A stretch of 64,000 bases of DNA from Actinobacteria bacterium OK074. Its GTDB lineage: Bacteria > Actinomycetota > Actinomycetes > Streptomycetales > Streptomycetaceae. The DNA lies in NCBI GenBank assembly GCA_001298575.1, contig LJCV01000177.1, positions 117,071 through 181,070 on the forward strand, in the 5' to 3' direction. The notes under the pieces were generated by a model, which saw nothing but the letters and a program-made list of their open reading frames with translations, was not told the origin of the DNA and searched no databases. Within the stretch, counting starts at the first letter, position 1; every line of letters starts with the position of its first letter. Positions 1-8,124 of this stretch are shown in pieces. Position numbers and translations under genes: made by a program.

Positions 1-114
1 TCCGGTACGCAGTTTTGCGAGGTGAGCGCCGAACGCACGCTGCCCGTCTGTTTTCACCTTTGCCGCGATGATGACGCCTTTCCGCTGGTGGAAGCGCGCG
101 GCTTCCGAGCCTGA
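1..114 (+). CDS. C-terminal end of an unknown protein (partial)
   Basis: Frame 1 is open from the window edge to a TGA at 112-114 and encodes 37 residues ending in VEARGFRA. Codon third positions are GC-rich but less extreme than in neighbouring genes. The fragment is too short to assign to a family. It may equally be a chance open frame. Confidence 0.35.
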   Translation, partial: SGTQFCEVSAERTLPVCFHLCRDDDAFPLVEARGFRA

Positions 115-323
115 AGCAGGGTTCTTTCAACGCTGAACTGGGTACCCGCGCCCAGCGCGTGGTCAGCACATGGCGTCAGTTCGCCTCGCCAACCAGGCCG
201 AGCCGAACGTCCAAGCGCAAGCGTCTCGTTCGGTAGGGGTGCGCCGCCACCTTGAAGGACTCGGCCAAGGATCTGACGCCGCCCTCATGGGGTAGGGGCA
301 AGCTCTACCTGTAACGTTGATCT

Positions 324-336
324 GTCTAGAGATGTC
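324..336. promoter_or_regulatory. Putative KorSA-type operator before the first GntR gene
   Basis: The sequence GTCTAGAGATGTC lies about 17 bases before the GTG start of the GntR gene at 353. It matches one arm of the inverted repeat at 2091-2126 (TCTCTAGAGATGTC) with one substitution. A site shared between a GntR promoter and the transfer/accessory promoter is the layout expected of an autoregulated Kor repressor. Binding is inferred. Confidence 0.6.
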
Positions 337-352
337 GTATAGGAGGTCGCAC

Positions 353-1108
353 GTGCCGAAGGAGCAGGCCAACGCCTGGCCTTACCTTCAGATCGCAGGC
401 GACCTGCGGGCAGCCATCCTGTCCGGCGAGCGTGCTCCCGGGAGTCGAATCCCGGGAGAGAACGAGTTGATGGAGTCGTACGGCGTCGCCAGAGAGACCG
501 CCAGGAAGGCTCTGGCGGTACTCCGTAACGAGGGGCTGACCGAAACGCGGAAGGGGGCCGGCACCTTCGTACGAGCCTTCCGACCGATTCGCCGTAACGC
601 CACGGCGCGACTCGCGGCAGAGCAGTGGGGGTCAGGCAAGTCGATCTGGCAAGCGGATGTCGACGAGCGGCCGATGCGGATCGTTGGTGCTCGCGTGGAC
701 GAGGTGCAGCCGCCTCTCTACATCGCTCAGGCCCTCGGGTTGGCGGATGACGGTACTGCGGTACGTCGGAGCAGACGGTACGTCGTCGAGGACAAGCCAG
801 TGATGCTCGCGATCTCTTACCTGCCAGCAGATCTCGTGCGTGACTCTGCCATCGCGCAGGTGGACACCGGCTCGGGTGGCATCTACGCGCGCCTGAAGGA
901 GCTGGGGCATGCTCCGGCTCACTTCCGGGAGGAACTGCGTGCGCGGATGCCCGACCCCTCGGAGGTCAAGGTCTTGGACCTTGGTGCTGGCACGCCTGTG
1001 ATCACGGTTGTCCGTACCGCGCTCGACGCCGAAGGGCGTGTGGTCGAGGTGAACGAGATGACCTTGGACGCCTCGAAATACCTGCTTGAGTACAACTTCA
1101 CGGCCTGA
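353..1108 (+). CDS. GntR/HutC-family (UTRA) transcriptional regulator, KorSA-like
   Basis: The 251-residue protein has an N-terminal winged helix typical of GntR (LQIAGDLRAAILSGE, then GSRIPGENELMESYGVARETARKALAVLRNEGL) and a C-terminal UTRA effector domain ending in a KYLLEYN-type strand. Such proteins repress transfer genes in Streptomyces plasmids and AICEs. I chose the GTG at 353 because AGGAGG lies at 341-346; an upstream in-frame TTG at 317 lacks a ribosome site. The gene converges on a second GntR gene, with a bidirectional terminator between them. A likely operator lies at 324-336, so autoregulation is probable. Confidence 0.88.
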   Translation: MPKEQANAWPYLQIAGDLRAAILSGERAPGSRIPGENELMESYGVARETARKALAVLRNEGLTETRKGAGTFVRAFRPIRRNATARLAAEQWGSGKSIWQADVDERPMRIVGARVDEVQPPLYIAQALGLADDGTAVRRSRRYVVEDKPVMLAISYLPADLVRDSAIAQVDTGSGGIYARLKELGHAPAHFREELRARMPDPSEVKVLDLGAGTPVITVVRTALDAEGRVVEVNEMTLDASKYLLEYNFTA

Positions 1109-1121
1109 TACCCGGAACGAG

Positions 1122-1151
1122 AAAGGCCCGCACCATTTGGTGCGGGCCTTT
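1122..1151. terminator. Bidirectional terminator between convergent GntR genes
   Basis: A perfect 13-base stem (AAAGGCCCGCACC with its complement) encloses an ATTT loop. The T-run of one strand and the A-run of the other are part of the stem ends. It separates the + gene ending at 1108 from the - gene ending at 1163. Confidence 0.85.
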
Positions 1152-1162
1152 GCGGACTTCGG

Positions 1163-1903
1163 TCATGACTCGACCTGCTCCATGCCTGGTCGGTAAACGT
1201 CCTCCCACAGCTCAAGAGGACCTTCATCGTCGCGGAAGAGCGTGTGGAGGACGAGGACCGGTACGGCGACCTCGGAAGGAACGTCGATGCCGAACTCGGT
1301 CAGCTCGTTGGCGGAAGCGAGCCTCGCGCTGCGACGTTCAGGGTCGGCCGTGATTTCTCGCCCTGTGCGCTCCCGGTAGAGGACGTGACGGAACTTCGGC
1401 ATGGGGCCTGCGTCGAGGAGTTCGGGGAGGACTGCCAGAGCTCTTGCGTGGATGAAGTTGAGGGCCAGGATGGTGGGTCGGTCGTCGCGCACGAAGACTC
1501 GGCTCCGGAGCACGATCTCGTCGTACAACTCGATGCCCAACATGTCAGCGACCTTCGGATCTGCACACGAGCGGAGTGCGGATTGCTGATCCACAGCAGT
1601 TTCCCGAGGGATAAAGGCTCGGCCAGTGCGTTGCAAACGAGCCAGACGTCCGGCGCCAGTAACGGCCGCACGGGAGACGTCGTCGGTGGACAGAACCTTG
1701 GTCCCATGGCCGCGCGACGAACGTACGAGCCCTTCCGCTTCCAGCGTCTGGTAGGCCCGGTGAACGGTCGCCGTTGAACCCTTGCCTTGACGGACGAACT
1801 CCTGAATGTGGGGAAGCTGGGAGCCGGGCGCATACGTGCCGTCGGCGATCCGAGCGGCAAGCTCGTCGGCGATCTGGCGCCATTTGGGGACCTTCGGTGG
1901 CAT
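1163..1903 (-). CDS. GntR/HutC-family (UTRA) transcriptional regulator
   Basis: This 246-residue protein has the same layout as the preceding regulator but is distinct in sequence: a GntR winged helix (WRQIADELAARIADGTYAPGSQLP, then the recognition-helix region STATVHRAYQTLEAEGLVRSSRGHG) and a UTRA domain. AAGGAG precedes the ATG at 1903. The gene reads leftward from a promoter region holding the TTCTAGAA inverted repeat at 1938-1969. Two GntR repressors facing each other suggest a two-repressor switch; the second may act on its own promoter and on element functions. The ligand is unknown. Confidence 0.87.
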   Translation of the reverse strand: MPPKVPKWRQIADELAARIADGTYAPGSQLPHIQEFVRQGKGSTATVHRAYQTLEAEGLVRSSRGHGTKVLSTDDVSRAAVTGAGRLARLQRTGRAFIPRETAVDQQSALRSCADPKVADMLGIELYDEIVLRSRVFVRDDRPTILALNFIHARALAVLPELLDAGPMPKFRHVLYRERTGREITADPERRSARLASANELTEFGIDVPSEVAVPVLVLHTLFRDDEGPLELWEDVYRPGMEQVES

Positions 1904-1937
1904 TTGGCTACTCCTTTCGATGGCATCTAGTCAAGCA

Positions 1938-1969
1938 CAGTTCTAGAAGGGTTGACACTTCTAGAACTG
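1938..1969. promoter_or_regulatory. Inverted-repeat operator upstream of the leftward GntR gene
   Basis: CAGTTCTAGAAG (1938-1949) and its exact reverse complement (1958-1969) are separated by 8 bases that contain TTGACA. Each arm carries the palindrome TTCTAGAA. This matches the layout of the site at 2091-2126 (paired arms, 8-base spacer), but the sequence differs, consistent with a second GntR repressor of different specificity. Confidence 0.7.
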
Positions 1970-2088
1970 CAAGGCATGGTCGTACTCGCATGCGGCGCCG
2001 CGCGAGGAGTAAGTGCGGGGCGCGAGGGTGTCGCCATGTCCCAGGTGGCGGCTTCGTCGCCTTTCTCCTTGAGTTTCAACGCGACAGC

Positions 2089-2126
2089 TTGACATCTCTA
2101 GAGAAGTTCAGTTCTCTAGAGATGTC
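2089..2126 (+). promoter_or_regulatory. Promoter with KorSA-like double operator for the rightward operon
   Basis: GACATCTCTAGAGA (2091-2104) and its exact reverse complement (2113-2126) flank an 8-base spacer. A consensus -35 box TTGACA at 2089-2094 overlaps the left arm, so a bound repressor would block the promoter reading toward the HTH/WhiB/transfer genes. The same arm occurs at 324-336. No clear -10 hexamer stands out. Confidence 0.7.
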
Positions 2127-2170
2127 TTCTTAGGGCTTGGCCCGCAGAACGAGAAGGCCCCGACGGGCAT

Positions 2171-2200
2171 GCCTGGGCGGTGCTTCACCACCGCCCAGGC
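2171..2200. terminator. Stem-loop upstream of the HTH gene
   Basis: A 12-base perfect stem (GCCTGGGCGGTG with its complement) with a 6-base loop lies between the operator and the gene at 2246. There is no T-run, so it could be an attenuator or leader structure rather than a true terminator. Confidence 0.5.
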
Positions 2201-2245
2201 CCCGCCGGGGCCGGACATCCACCCCCTGCGTCATCAGGAGGCACG

Positions 2246-2554
2246 ATGCACGACCAGCCTATTCCTCCGTCCCCCGCTGTGAGGCTCCAGCGCGTCGGAC
2301 GTACCCAGACCGAGAACCGCCTCGCCGTCCCGATCACCGAGGCCGCCGAGCAACTCGGAGTCAGTTACCAGACCCTCTGGCGGGCGATCCGCGAGGGCGG
2401 GTTCCCCGGTATCAAGATCCGTGGTCGCATCCTCGTGCCGATCAGGGCGATCGAGATGCTGATGGAGTCGGTCACCTCCTCCGGTCAGCTCGTCGACGTG
2501 GCGGAGTGGACCGCCGTGTGGCGTGCCGAGACGGCCGTCGCGGAGGTGGGCTGA
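2246..2554 (+). CDS. Helix-turn-helix (excisionase/MerR-like) DNA-binding protein
   Basis: The 102-residue protein contains a winged-HTH excisionase-type core: ITEAAEQLGVSYQTLWRAIREGGFPGIKIRGRILVPI, residues about 33-70. This fold is used by small DNA-binding proteins that read a recognition site and help recombination or regulation. AGGAGG precedes the ATG. It is the first gene after the operator-controlled promoter and lies one base from the WhiB gene. Its distance from the att site makes a regulatory role as likely as an excision role. Confidence 0.75.
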   Translation: MHDQPIPPSPAVRLQRVGRTQTENRLAVPITEAAEQLGVSYQTLWRAIREGGFPGIKIRGRILVPIRAIEMLMESVTSSGQLVDVAEWTAVWRAETAVAEVG

Positions 2555-2555
2555 G

Positions 2556-2927
2556 ATGGCGACGCCACGGCGTACCGCCGTTCGTCTTGCCGGGTTTTCG
2601 AAGCCGGTGTCGGCCTCGTCGGACTGGCGGGATCACATGGCGGAGAGGGTCGCGCGGACCGCGCCGCGTCTCGACGAGCGCGTCGAGCGGCTGGCCGCGT
2701 GCGCCGGCCTCGACATCGACATCTTCTTCCCCCACGAGTCCCACACGACGGCCGTTGACCGTGCCAAGGCGGTGTGTCAGACCTGCCCGGTCATCAGGGA
2801 GTGCCTGGTGCAGGCGCTGCGGATCGGTGACGGGTTCGCGATTCTGGGTGGCACCACCCCCGGTGAGCGGCGGCTGATTCGCCGTCGGCTCGTCCGGAGG
2901 AAGCGGGAGCTGGGGGTGCCGGTATGA
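2556..2927 (+). CDS. WhiB-family iron-sulfur transcription factor
   Basis: The 123-residue protein carries the four-cysteine WhiB cluster motif, C49, C74, C77 and C83 (spacing C-x24-C-x2-C-x5-C), followed by the turn GGTTPGER and a basic tail RRLIRRRLVRRKR that contacts DNA. WhiB proteins bind a 4Fe-4S cluster and work with sigma factors in actinobacteria. GGAGG at 2542-2546 supports the ATG at 2556. The next small ORF overlaps its stop by ATGA. A WhiB protein in the transfer operon may link transfer to redox or developmental state. Confidence 0.9.
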   Translation: MATPRRTAVRLAGFSKPVSASSDWRDHMAERVARTAPRLDERVERLAACAGLDIDIFFPHESHTTAVDRAKAVCQTCPVIRECLVQALRIGDGFAILGGTTPGERRLIRRRLVRRKRELGVPV

Positions 2928-3031
2928 CGACCCCCATGCGGTGCAGTGCGGAGCACGAGCCGGTGAAGGACCCGTTGCCGCGGCGTCCGCGTGGCCCGCA
3001 CCCCTACCGTGCCGGGGCGGTGGCGTCATGA
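2924..3031 (+). CDS. Small coupled ORF, 35 residues, unknown function
   Basis: The ORF begins at an ATG overlapping the WhiB stop (ATGA) and ends with a TGA overlapping the next ATG. The peptide starts MTTPMRCSAEHEP and is rich in proline and arginine in its second half. Double coupling suggests it is translated, at least to carry ribosomes to the next gene. A similar short ORF (MTTACSRGAHPP) occurs at 9849-9920. Confidence 0.5.
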   Translation: MTTPMRCSAEHEPVKDPLPRRPRGPHPYRAGAVAS

Positions 3032-3222
3032 CGCCGGGCGAGTTCCGCCGGCAGCACGGCGATCCCTCGACCTGGACGCCGCAGGAGTTCGAGGCGTACC
3101 TCGACGCGTGCGACGCCCCGGATCACGAGATCGACGCCGTCACCTTCGTGCTGACCTGGAGCCCAGAGCCCGCCCGGCGGGCCGCCGGAGCCCTGACGCC
3201 GGAGCGGGGTGAGCAGCGGTGA
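3028..3222 (+). CDS. Small hypothetical protein, 64 residues
   Basis: An acidic protein starting MTPGEFRRQHGDPSTWTPQEF. It overlaps the preceding ORF and the next gene by 4 bases each, placing it in the translationally coupled run between WhiB and the Spd-like gene. No family is recognised. Confidence 0.65.
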   Translation: MTPGEFRRQHGDPSTWTPQEFEAYLDACDAPDHEIDAVTFVLTWSPEPARRAAGALTPERGEQR

Positions 3223-3428
3223 AGACCCGAAACCCCCAACGCGAGACCCCCGACGACGACAACGTCCGCACGGGCCGTCTGCTCGACGCCGCTGACGTCG
3301 CGTTCGAGCCGGAGCCTGCCACGGAGCTGCACGAAGACTTCGAGGCGGTGGTGATGGAGGGCCTGCTCACCGACCGGTCCGTGCCCGTCTACCCGCCCGT
3401 CGGCCACACCTACCCGAGGAGGGGGTGA
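3219..3428 (+). CDS. Small hypothetical protein, 69 residues
   Basis: It starts at a GTG overlapping the previous stop (GTGA). The protein is acidic, with a PEPATELHEDFEAVVMEGL helix-like middle and no cysteines. It lies directly upstream of the DUF2637/Spd-like gene with AGGAGGGGG at its 3' end serving as the next ribosome site. Function unknown. Confidence 0.65.
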   Translation: MKTRNPQRETPDDDNVRTGRLLDAADVAFEPEPATELHEDFEAVVMEGLLTDRSVPVYPPVGHTYPRRG

Positions 3429-3432
3429 ACCG

Positions 3433-4557
3433 GTGAGCGTGAGCGAACTGCACCCCGGTGAGCCGGGCGGTACGTATGCCGAGGGGCTGGCCCGTGCCGA
3501 GAAGCTGAAGGCTGAGGCCGAGGCTCAGCGGATCAGGAACGAGGGCGAGCGTCGCCGCCAGGCGCTCGCGGCCGAGCGGGCCGAGGCGAAGGCGCAGAAG
3601 GACATCCAGCGTGACCTCGACGACTCGGCCGATGAGCACCGCCGGCGGGAAGAGGCCCGCCGGGAGGCGGCCGTGGCCAGGGCTCGCGCCGCGAAGAGTG
3701 CGGCGACCTGGAAGAAGGCTGCGCTGGCGATCGTCGCCGTGTGCGTCGTGGTGTCGCTGCCGTTGCAGGTCATGGCGTTCTGGGGCCCGCACGCCTGGTT
3801 CCTGGTCGCCGCGCCGTTCGTCCTGGAGGGCGTTGCCTGGGCTCTGCTGTGCGGGGCGCAGGCCGCTATCGACGACGGCCGGCCGTCCTGGCACTACCGG
3901 CTCGGCGCGTTGTTGCAGGCGCTGATCGCTGCGGGCATCAACTACGCGCACGGCAGCGCGGAGTATGGCGTTGCCACCGGTGTCGGCGGTGCGCTGTGCT
4001 CCGTGATCGGGCCGATGATCTGGGACCTGCACGAGCACGGCCGCATCGCCAAGCGCGAGGGCCGTATCCCTCGTTCGGTCCGCCGCGCGCAGAGGAAGGC
4101 GGACAGGGTCGAGACCCGGCGGGTCGACGCCGTGAACGAGGCTCGTGCCGAGCGCGACCCGGAGGTGTGGGAGCGGGCGCTGGACCTCGCCGCCGCCCTC
4201 GGGGAAACCGTGCCGGGCGAGAAGACGTACACCCGGGCGTGGATGGAAGTCCACGGCGCGGACGTCGGCTCGACGGCCGAGCGGATCGCCCACATGCGGG
4301 CCGCCAAACGCGCCGTACGCCTTGCCCAGAACGGGCCCCTGGAGGACCCGAAGAAGGACGCCGGGGAGACGGCTGAGGCGCAGGTCGCACCGCAAGTGCC
4401 CGGTCTCTCGCAGCCCGGTACGCAGGGGGAGGCGTCTGCCGCCCGCCCCCGCCGCATCCCGCCCGCCAAACGCGGCGTACGCCGCCCCGGAGACGTCCGC
4501 TACGCCCCCGCCGCCCGCCGCCAAATGGCCCTGGCCGCCACCCGCAAAACCCCCTGA
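3433..4557 (+). CDS. DUF2637/SpdB-like membrane protein
   Basis: The 374-residue protein has a long charged coiled-coil N-terminus (residues about 15-95, rich in E, A, R and K), then three to four hydrophobic segments at about 98-205 and a basic proline-rich C-terminal tail. This layout matches DUF2637/SpdB-type proteins, which in Streptomyces plasmids help spread the incoming element along the mycelium. It sits two genes before the FtsK-like transfer protein, as in pSAM2-type elements. It starts at GTG 3433 after a strong purine-rich ribosome site. The specific Spd assignment is inferred from context. Confidence 0.7.
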   Translation: MSVSELHPGEPGGTYAEGLARAEKLKAEAEAQRIRNEGERRRQALAAERAEAKAQKDIQRDLDDSADEHRRREEARREAAVARARAAKSAATWKKAALAIVAVCVVVSLPLQVMAFWGPHAWFLVAAPFVLEGVAWALLCGAQAAIDDGRPSWHYRLGALLQALIAAGINYAHGSAEYGVATGVGGALCSVIGPMIWDLHEHGRIAKREGRIPRSVRRAQRKADRVETRRVDAVNEARAERDPEVWERALDLAAALGETVPGEKTYTRAWMEVHGADVGSTAERIAHMRAAKRAVRLAQNGPLEDPKKDAGETAEAQVAPQVPGLSQPGTQGEASAARPRRIPPAKRGVRRPGDVRYAPAARRQMALAATRKTP

Positions 4558-4582
4558 CCGCTCTCCCGAGAGGAGACCCCTC

Positions 4583-5137
4583 ATGGCCCACATCATCCGC
4601 TCGATCGCCCTGACCGGTGCCGCCGCCGCTGCCCTCCTGGGCAGCGCGGGCACCGTCCACGCCGACACCCCCGACGAGGCGACCGTCGCCGTCCAGGCCG
4701 CCGTCGACCGCGCGGCCGGCACCCCGGTCGCCCTCCCCTCCGGACGCACCCTCCACATCCGCGGCCTCGACACGGCCGCCCACCGCGCGACCCCCGACCA
4801 CCACACCACCGTCGTCACCCTCGCCAGCGCGACCACCACCGGCCTCCGTGCGGACACCGCCGACGCCACCACCGTCAACCCCGCCGTCAACACGGGGTAC
4901 ACCCAGCAGCCGGTGCAGGCCGCGGGCGCGGGCACCATCAGCGTCACGGTCGCCCTCGGGATCGGACTGGCGATCTTCTGCATCTCCCTCGTCCGCAGGA
5001 ACAAGGTCCACGCCGGGTACGCGTTCGCCCTGGTCGCCTTCGGGATCTTCCTCGCGCCCACGGTCTTCGGCCCGATGATCCAGAACCTCGGCATCTCCGT
5101 GGGTACCTCCCTCGGCAGCATCTGGTCCGGCCTGTAG
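4583..5137 (+). CDS. Secreted or membrane protein, putative Spd-type spread protein
   Basis: The 184-residue protein starts with a signal peptide (hydrophobic segment about 8-20, ending in TVHADT), has a Thr/Ala-rich extracytoplasmic region, and ends with two membrane segments (about 112-135 and 140-165) joined by a short basic loop RRNKVH. It lies between the DUF2637 protein and the transfer ATPase. Small membrane proteins in this position are typically involved in plasmid spreading. AGGAG precedes the ATG at 4583. Confidence 0.7.
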   Translation: MAHIIRSIALTGAAAAALLGSAGTVHADTPDEATVAVQAAVDRAAGTPVALPSGRTLHIRGLDTAAHRATPDHHTTVVTLASATTTGLRADTADATTVNPAVNTGYTQQPVQAAGAGTISVTVALGIGLAIFCISLVRRNKVHAGYAFALVAFGIFLAPTVFGPMIQNLGISVGTSLGSIWSGL

Positions 5138-5228
5138 GCCGGGCGCCGCTCTCACCTGTGGTGACACCTCCCGCACGCGTGCGGGACGTGCGGCTCGTAG
5201 CACTCGAAGGAGAAGGAAGGAGGAAGTC

Positions 5229-7475
5229 GTGGCCCTTGAACCGCATCCCCACCCCGCCCGTGACGCGGACGGCATCGTCGATGCCGAGGTTCTCGAAGCC
5301 GAGGAAGCCGGACGTGTCCGGCGGGCCCGGGCCTGGATGGCGCGGCAGCGCGCGGAGGTTCAGGTCGCCCTGGCCGAGCAGCGGGTCCGGGTCGCTCAGC
5401 GGCTGGCGATCTGGTTCGCGGCCGGTGATGTGACGGATGAGCAGCTGGCCCAGGAGGTGGAGTACCGGCGTCGTCGGGCCCAGCACTCGAAGGAGGCCGA
5501 GGTCCGTGGTCGTATCAAGGCTTTGCAGGCCGAGTTGCGTGCGGCGGCTCCGGAGGAGGCGGCTGGGCTCGGCGTTCAGCTGTCGGGGGTGGAGGCTCAG
5601 CTCGCCCTGATCGCGGGCGACGCGGACGCCGACCGGATGAAGGTCGACGGCCGGGCGCTGTCGCGGGCCCGCTGGAGCAAGAAGGCCGGCCGTGTCGCGG
5701 GCGCGATCGGTGGGGGCGCCCTGTACCTGAACGGTGTCGCCGCGGAGCCGGGGCTCGCGCTCGCCGCGCTGGTCGCCGCTCCGTTCGGCTGGTGGTACCT
5801 CCAGCGGCCGTTGGTGGACGGCGAGGCCGAGGCCAAGGAGGGCCGGCCGCCGGTGGACCTGACCAAGGCCGATGCCCCGGTCCCCGGCCCGCGTGCTGGG
5901 GAGTCGGGTGTGCGGTCGGGTGAGGCTGAGGGTCCCGCGTACGCGGCGGGCGCGCCCGCCGAGCCGGTCTTCGACGCTCCGTTGCCGCCCGCCCTGGACG
6001 ATTCCGTGCTGGCCGAGGCCCTGCGCAGGTCGGGTGTGATCAAGCCGGACGCCACGATCACGGTGCTGTCCGCCCCGCCCTGGGGTGAGAACGGCACCTC
6101 GACCACGGTGTTCGACCTGCCCTCCGGCGTCACGGTCACGATGCTGAAGAAGAAGATCGCCGCGTTCGCCGGGGCTCTGGGGCGCGAGGTGTCGATGCTC
6201 GACATCAACAAGGCCGGGGCCGAGGGCCGGGTGTCGTTGTGGATGACGGACACCGATCCCTTCGCCGACCCGCGGCCCTCCCCGTTGATGACGCACTCCG
6301 GTGGCATCGACGTGTGGAAGGACGGTGTGCCGGTCGCGTGGGCCAAGCGCGGCAACTCGGTCTGCCTGCCCGTCAAGAACAGCAGTTTCGTGATCGCGGG
6401 CATGACCCGGTCCGGCAAGGGCGTCGGTGCCGCGAACCTCGCGGTCGGGGCCGCCCTGGACGTCCGGGTCAACCTGCGGATCGTCGCGGGCAAGGTCAAC
6501 GGCGAGTGGGACCCGTACGCCAAGCAGGGTGTCGCGGCGACGTACTTCAAGCCGGACGCGCACCGGCTGCTCGCGTTGCTGGGGGCGTTGAAGGCGGACA
6601 TGGACCGTCGCAACAGGGTCTTGGGGGAGTTGAGCAAGTCCAAGGTCACCCCGGAGACGATCAACCGGGTCGGCGGGCTGGAGCTGCTGGTCATCGACGA
6701 GCTGGCGACGTTCACACGTACCGGCAAACCGTTGCGCGAGGAGATCCTCGGCGCGCTGACCGACCTGTCGGCGGTCGCCGCCGGTGCCGGGATCCTGCTG
6801 GGCCTCATCACCCAGTACCCCGAGGTCGACGTCATTCCGCAGGCCCTGGCGATGAACTGCGGTACCCGCTGGGCGATGCGCGTCGACAACGCCACCCAGT
6901 CCAACGCGATCCTCGGGGGCGGTGCCTCCGGGTCGGGGCGCGACGCGAGCAAGTTCGACCCGCCGCTGCCCGGGCTGGGCTGGCTGGTCAACCCGTTCGC
7001 CGGGGTGACCGACCTCGCCCGCTCCTACGACCTGGACGAGGACGAACGCGGCGAGGTCACCGCGCTGACCTGCCGTGCGGCCGAACTCCGGGATGCTGCG
7101 GGCCGGTTGACGGGTCAGTGGGCCGACCCCATTGAGGCGCATCTCCTCAAGGCGACCGGTCTGTCCTCGGCCGCCGGCGGACCGGAGCGCAACGGTGTCC
7201 CCGGGCGCCCGGCGGCCGCCGTCACCCCCGAGGAGAAGCAGGCCCGGGAGGCCCTCGTCGACGTCGTCGACGTCATGGACAACCTCGGCCGCGACGCGCA
7301 GCTGGAGGAGATGGCGGCCGCGATCGGCGACGGCATGACGGCCGAGCGGCTCGGTGAGCTGCTGCGCCGGGCGGGCGCCGGCCCCACCGTCAAGGTCAGC
7401 ATCGACGGCCGCCGCGTCAACGGCTACCGGCACGCCGACCTCCGGGCGCTCCTGGACCGCATCGACGGTGTCTGA
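5229..7475 (+). CDS. traSA: FtsK/SpoIIIE-type DNA translocase, TraSA-like
   Basis: The 748-residue protein is the main conjugative DNA pump of AICEs, moving double-stranded DNA between hyphae. The N-terminal third is helical and charged, with a hydrophobic region near residues 155-195. The FtsK motor follows, with Walker A GMTRSGKG at about 391-398 and Walker B LELLVIDELATF near 480-490. The C-terminal portion (about 650-748) looks like a small winged-helix that would read DNA sequence. I chose the GTG at 5229 because AAGGAGGAAG precedes it. It follows the Spd-like genes and probably shares their KorSA control. Confidence 0.9.
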   Translation: MALEPHPHPARDADGIVDAEVLEAEEAGRVRRARAWMARQRAEVQVALAEQRVRVAQRLAIWFAAGDVTDEQLAQEVEYRRRRAQHSKEAEVRGRIKALQAELRAAAPEEAAGLGVQLSGVEAQLALIAGDADADRMKVDGRALSRARWSKKAGRVAGAIGGGALYLNGVAAEPGLALAALVAAPFGWWYLQRPLVDGEAEAKEGRPPVDLTKADAPVPGPRAGESGVRSGEAEGPAYAAGAPAEPVFDAPLPPALDDSVLAEALRRSGVIKPDATITVLSAPPWGENGTSTTVFDLPSGVTVTMLKKKIAAFAGALGREVSMLDINKAGAEGRVSLWMTDTDPFADPRPSPLMTHSGGIDVWKDGVPVAWAKRGNSVCLPVKNSSFVIAGMTRSGKGVGAANLAVGAALDVRVNLRIVAGKVNGEWDPYAKQGVAATYFKPDAHRLLALLGALKADMDRRNRVLGELSKSKVTPETINRVGGLELLVIDELATFTRTGKPLREEILGALTDLSAVAAGAGILLGLITQYPEVDVIPQALAMNCGTRWAMRVDNATQSNAILGGGASGSGRDASKFDPPLPGLGWLVNPFAGVTDLARSYDLDEDERGEVTALTCRAAELRDAAGRLTGQWADPIEAHLLKATGLSSAAGGPERNGVPGRPAAAVTPEEKQAREALVDVVDVMDNLGRDAQLEEMAAAIGDGMTAERLGELLRRAGAGPTVKVSIDGRRVNGYRHADLRALLDRIDGV

Positions 7476-7652
7476 CCCCATCCGCCCCCGGGCACCCCTG
7501 GACTCGCGCCCGAAAAACCCCAGTTCATCCCGTGGACGGGGCGGCGGACGCACCCCGGACGCGACCCGGGTCGCGTCCACCCCCTGACCACCCTGACGTC
7601 CGACCACCAAAACGCGGGCAAACGTGACACGCGACCGCCCGCGTCCCAGACG

Positions 7653-7688
7653 GAGGCGCCCGCTCGCCTGGACAGCACCGGGCGCCTC
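7653..7688 (+). repeat. Intercistronic stem-loop, family A copy 1
   Basis: A perfect 9-base stem (GAGGCGCCC with its complement) encloses the 18-base loop GCTCGCCTGGACAGCACC. It lies 38 bases before the ATG at 7727. Copies 2-3 share the loop but have different, still complementary, stems. A short C-rich CCCCAACCC stretch follows, as in the other copies. Confidence 0.8.
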
Positions 7689-7726
7689 GACCCCAACCCG
7701 CTCTCAACCAGAAGGAGTTCACCACC

Positions 7727-8038
7727 ATGGCACATCCGGAACTCGACGTCATCGCCACACGGGACGTCCTCAAGCACGCCGGCCGCCAGATGTCGGCGTG
7801 CCTGGCCTGGGGCTACCGCGTCGACGCGAACAGCACCCACTTCGAGAAGATCACCTGCACCGAGTGCGGCGGCGTGGAGAAGCCGAAGGGCGAGTCGACC
7901 ATGGAGGCCGTCTACAACCGCGTCTACCAGCACGCCACCAGCTGCGCCGCCCACTACGGCCAGCGGGCCTTCCGCTGCGTGGACGCCGACCGCAAGGGCG
8001 ACCGCTTCGACTGCCCGGCCGCGCTCCACTCCAACTGA
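7727..8038 (+). CDS. Hypothetical cysteine-containing AICE protein, 103 residues
   Basis: It contains a CTECGG pair and two further cysteines near the C-terminus, so a zinc site is possible. AAGGAG supports the ATG at 7727. It is the first accessory gene after traSA and is preceded by a family A stem-loop. No family is recognised. Confidence 0.7.
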   Translation: MAHPELDVIATRDVLKHAGRQMSACLAWGYRVDANSTHFEKITCTECGGVEKPKGESTMEAVYNRVYQHATSCAAHYGQRAFRCVDADRKGDRFDCPAALHSN

Positions 8039-8049
8039 CCCACCCCACC

Positions 8050-8087
8050 GGGGCGCCCCGCTCGCCTGGACAGCACCGGGGCGCCCC
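8050..8087 (+). repeat. Intercistronic stem-loop, family A copy 2
   Basis: A perfect 10-base stem (GGGGCGCCCC on both sides) encloses the same 18-base loop as copy 1, GCTCGCCTGGACAGCACC. It lies between the stop at 8038 and the ATG at 8125. Confidence 0.8.
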
Positions 8088-8124
8088 ACCCCAACCCTCA
8101 TCTCGGCACCGAAGGAGATCACCC

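Noticed and set aside
3367..5121. Long reverse-strand open frame over the Spd-like genes
   Set aside because: It is a GC-bias shadow: composition is Arg/Gly/Ala-rich, no domain is recognisable, and the + strand genes have ribosome sites and membrane segments.
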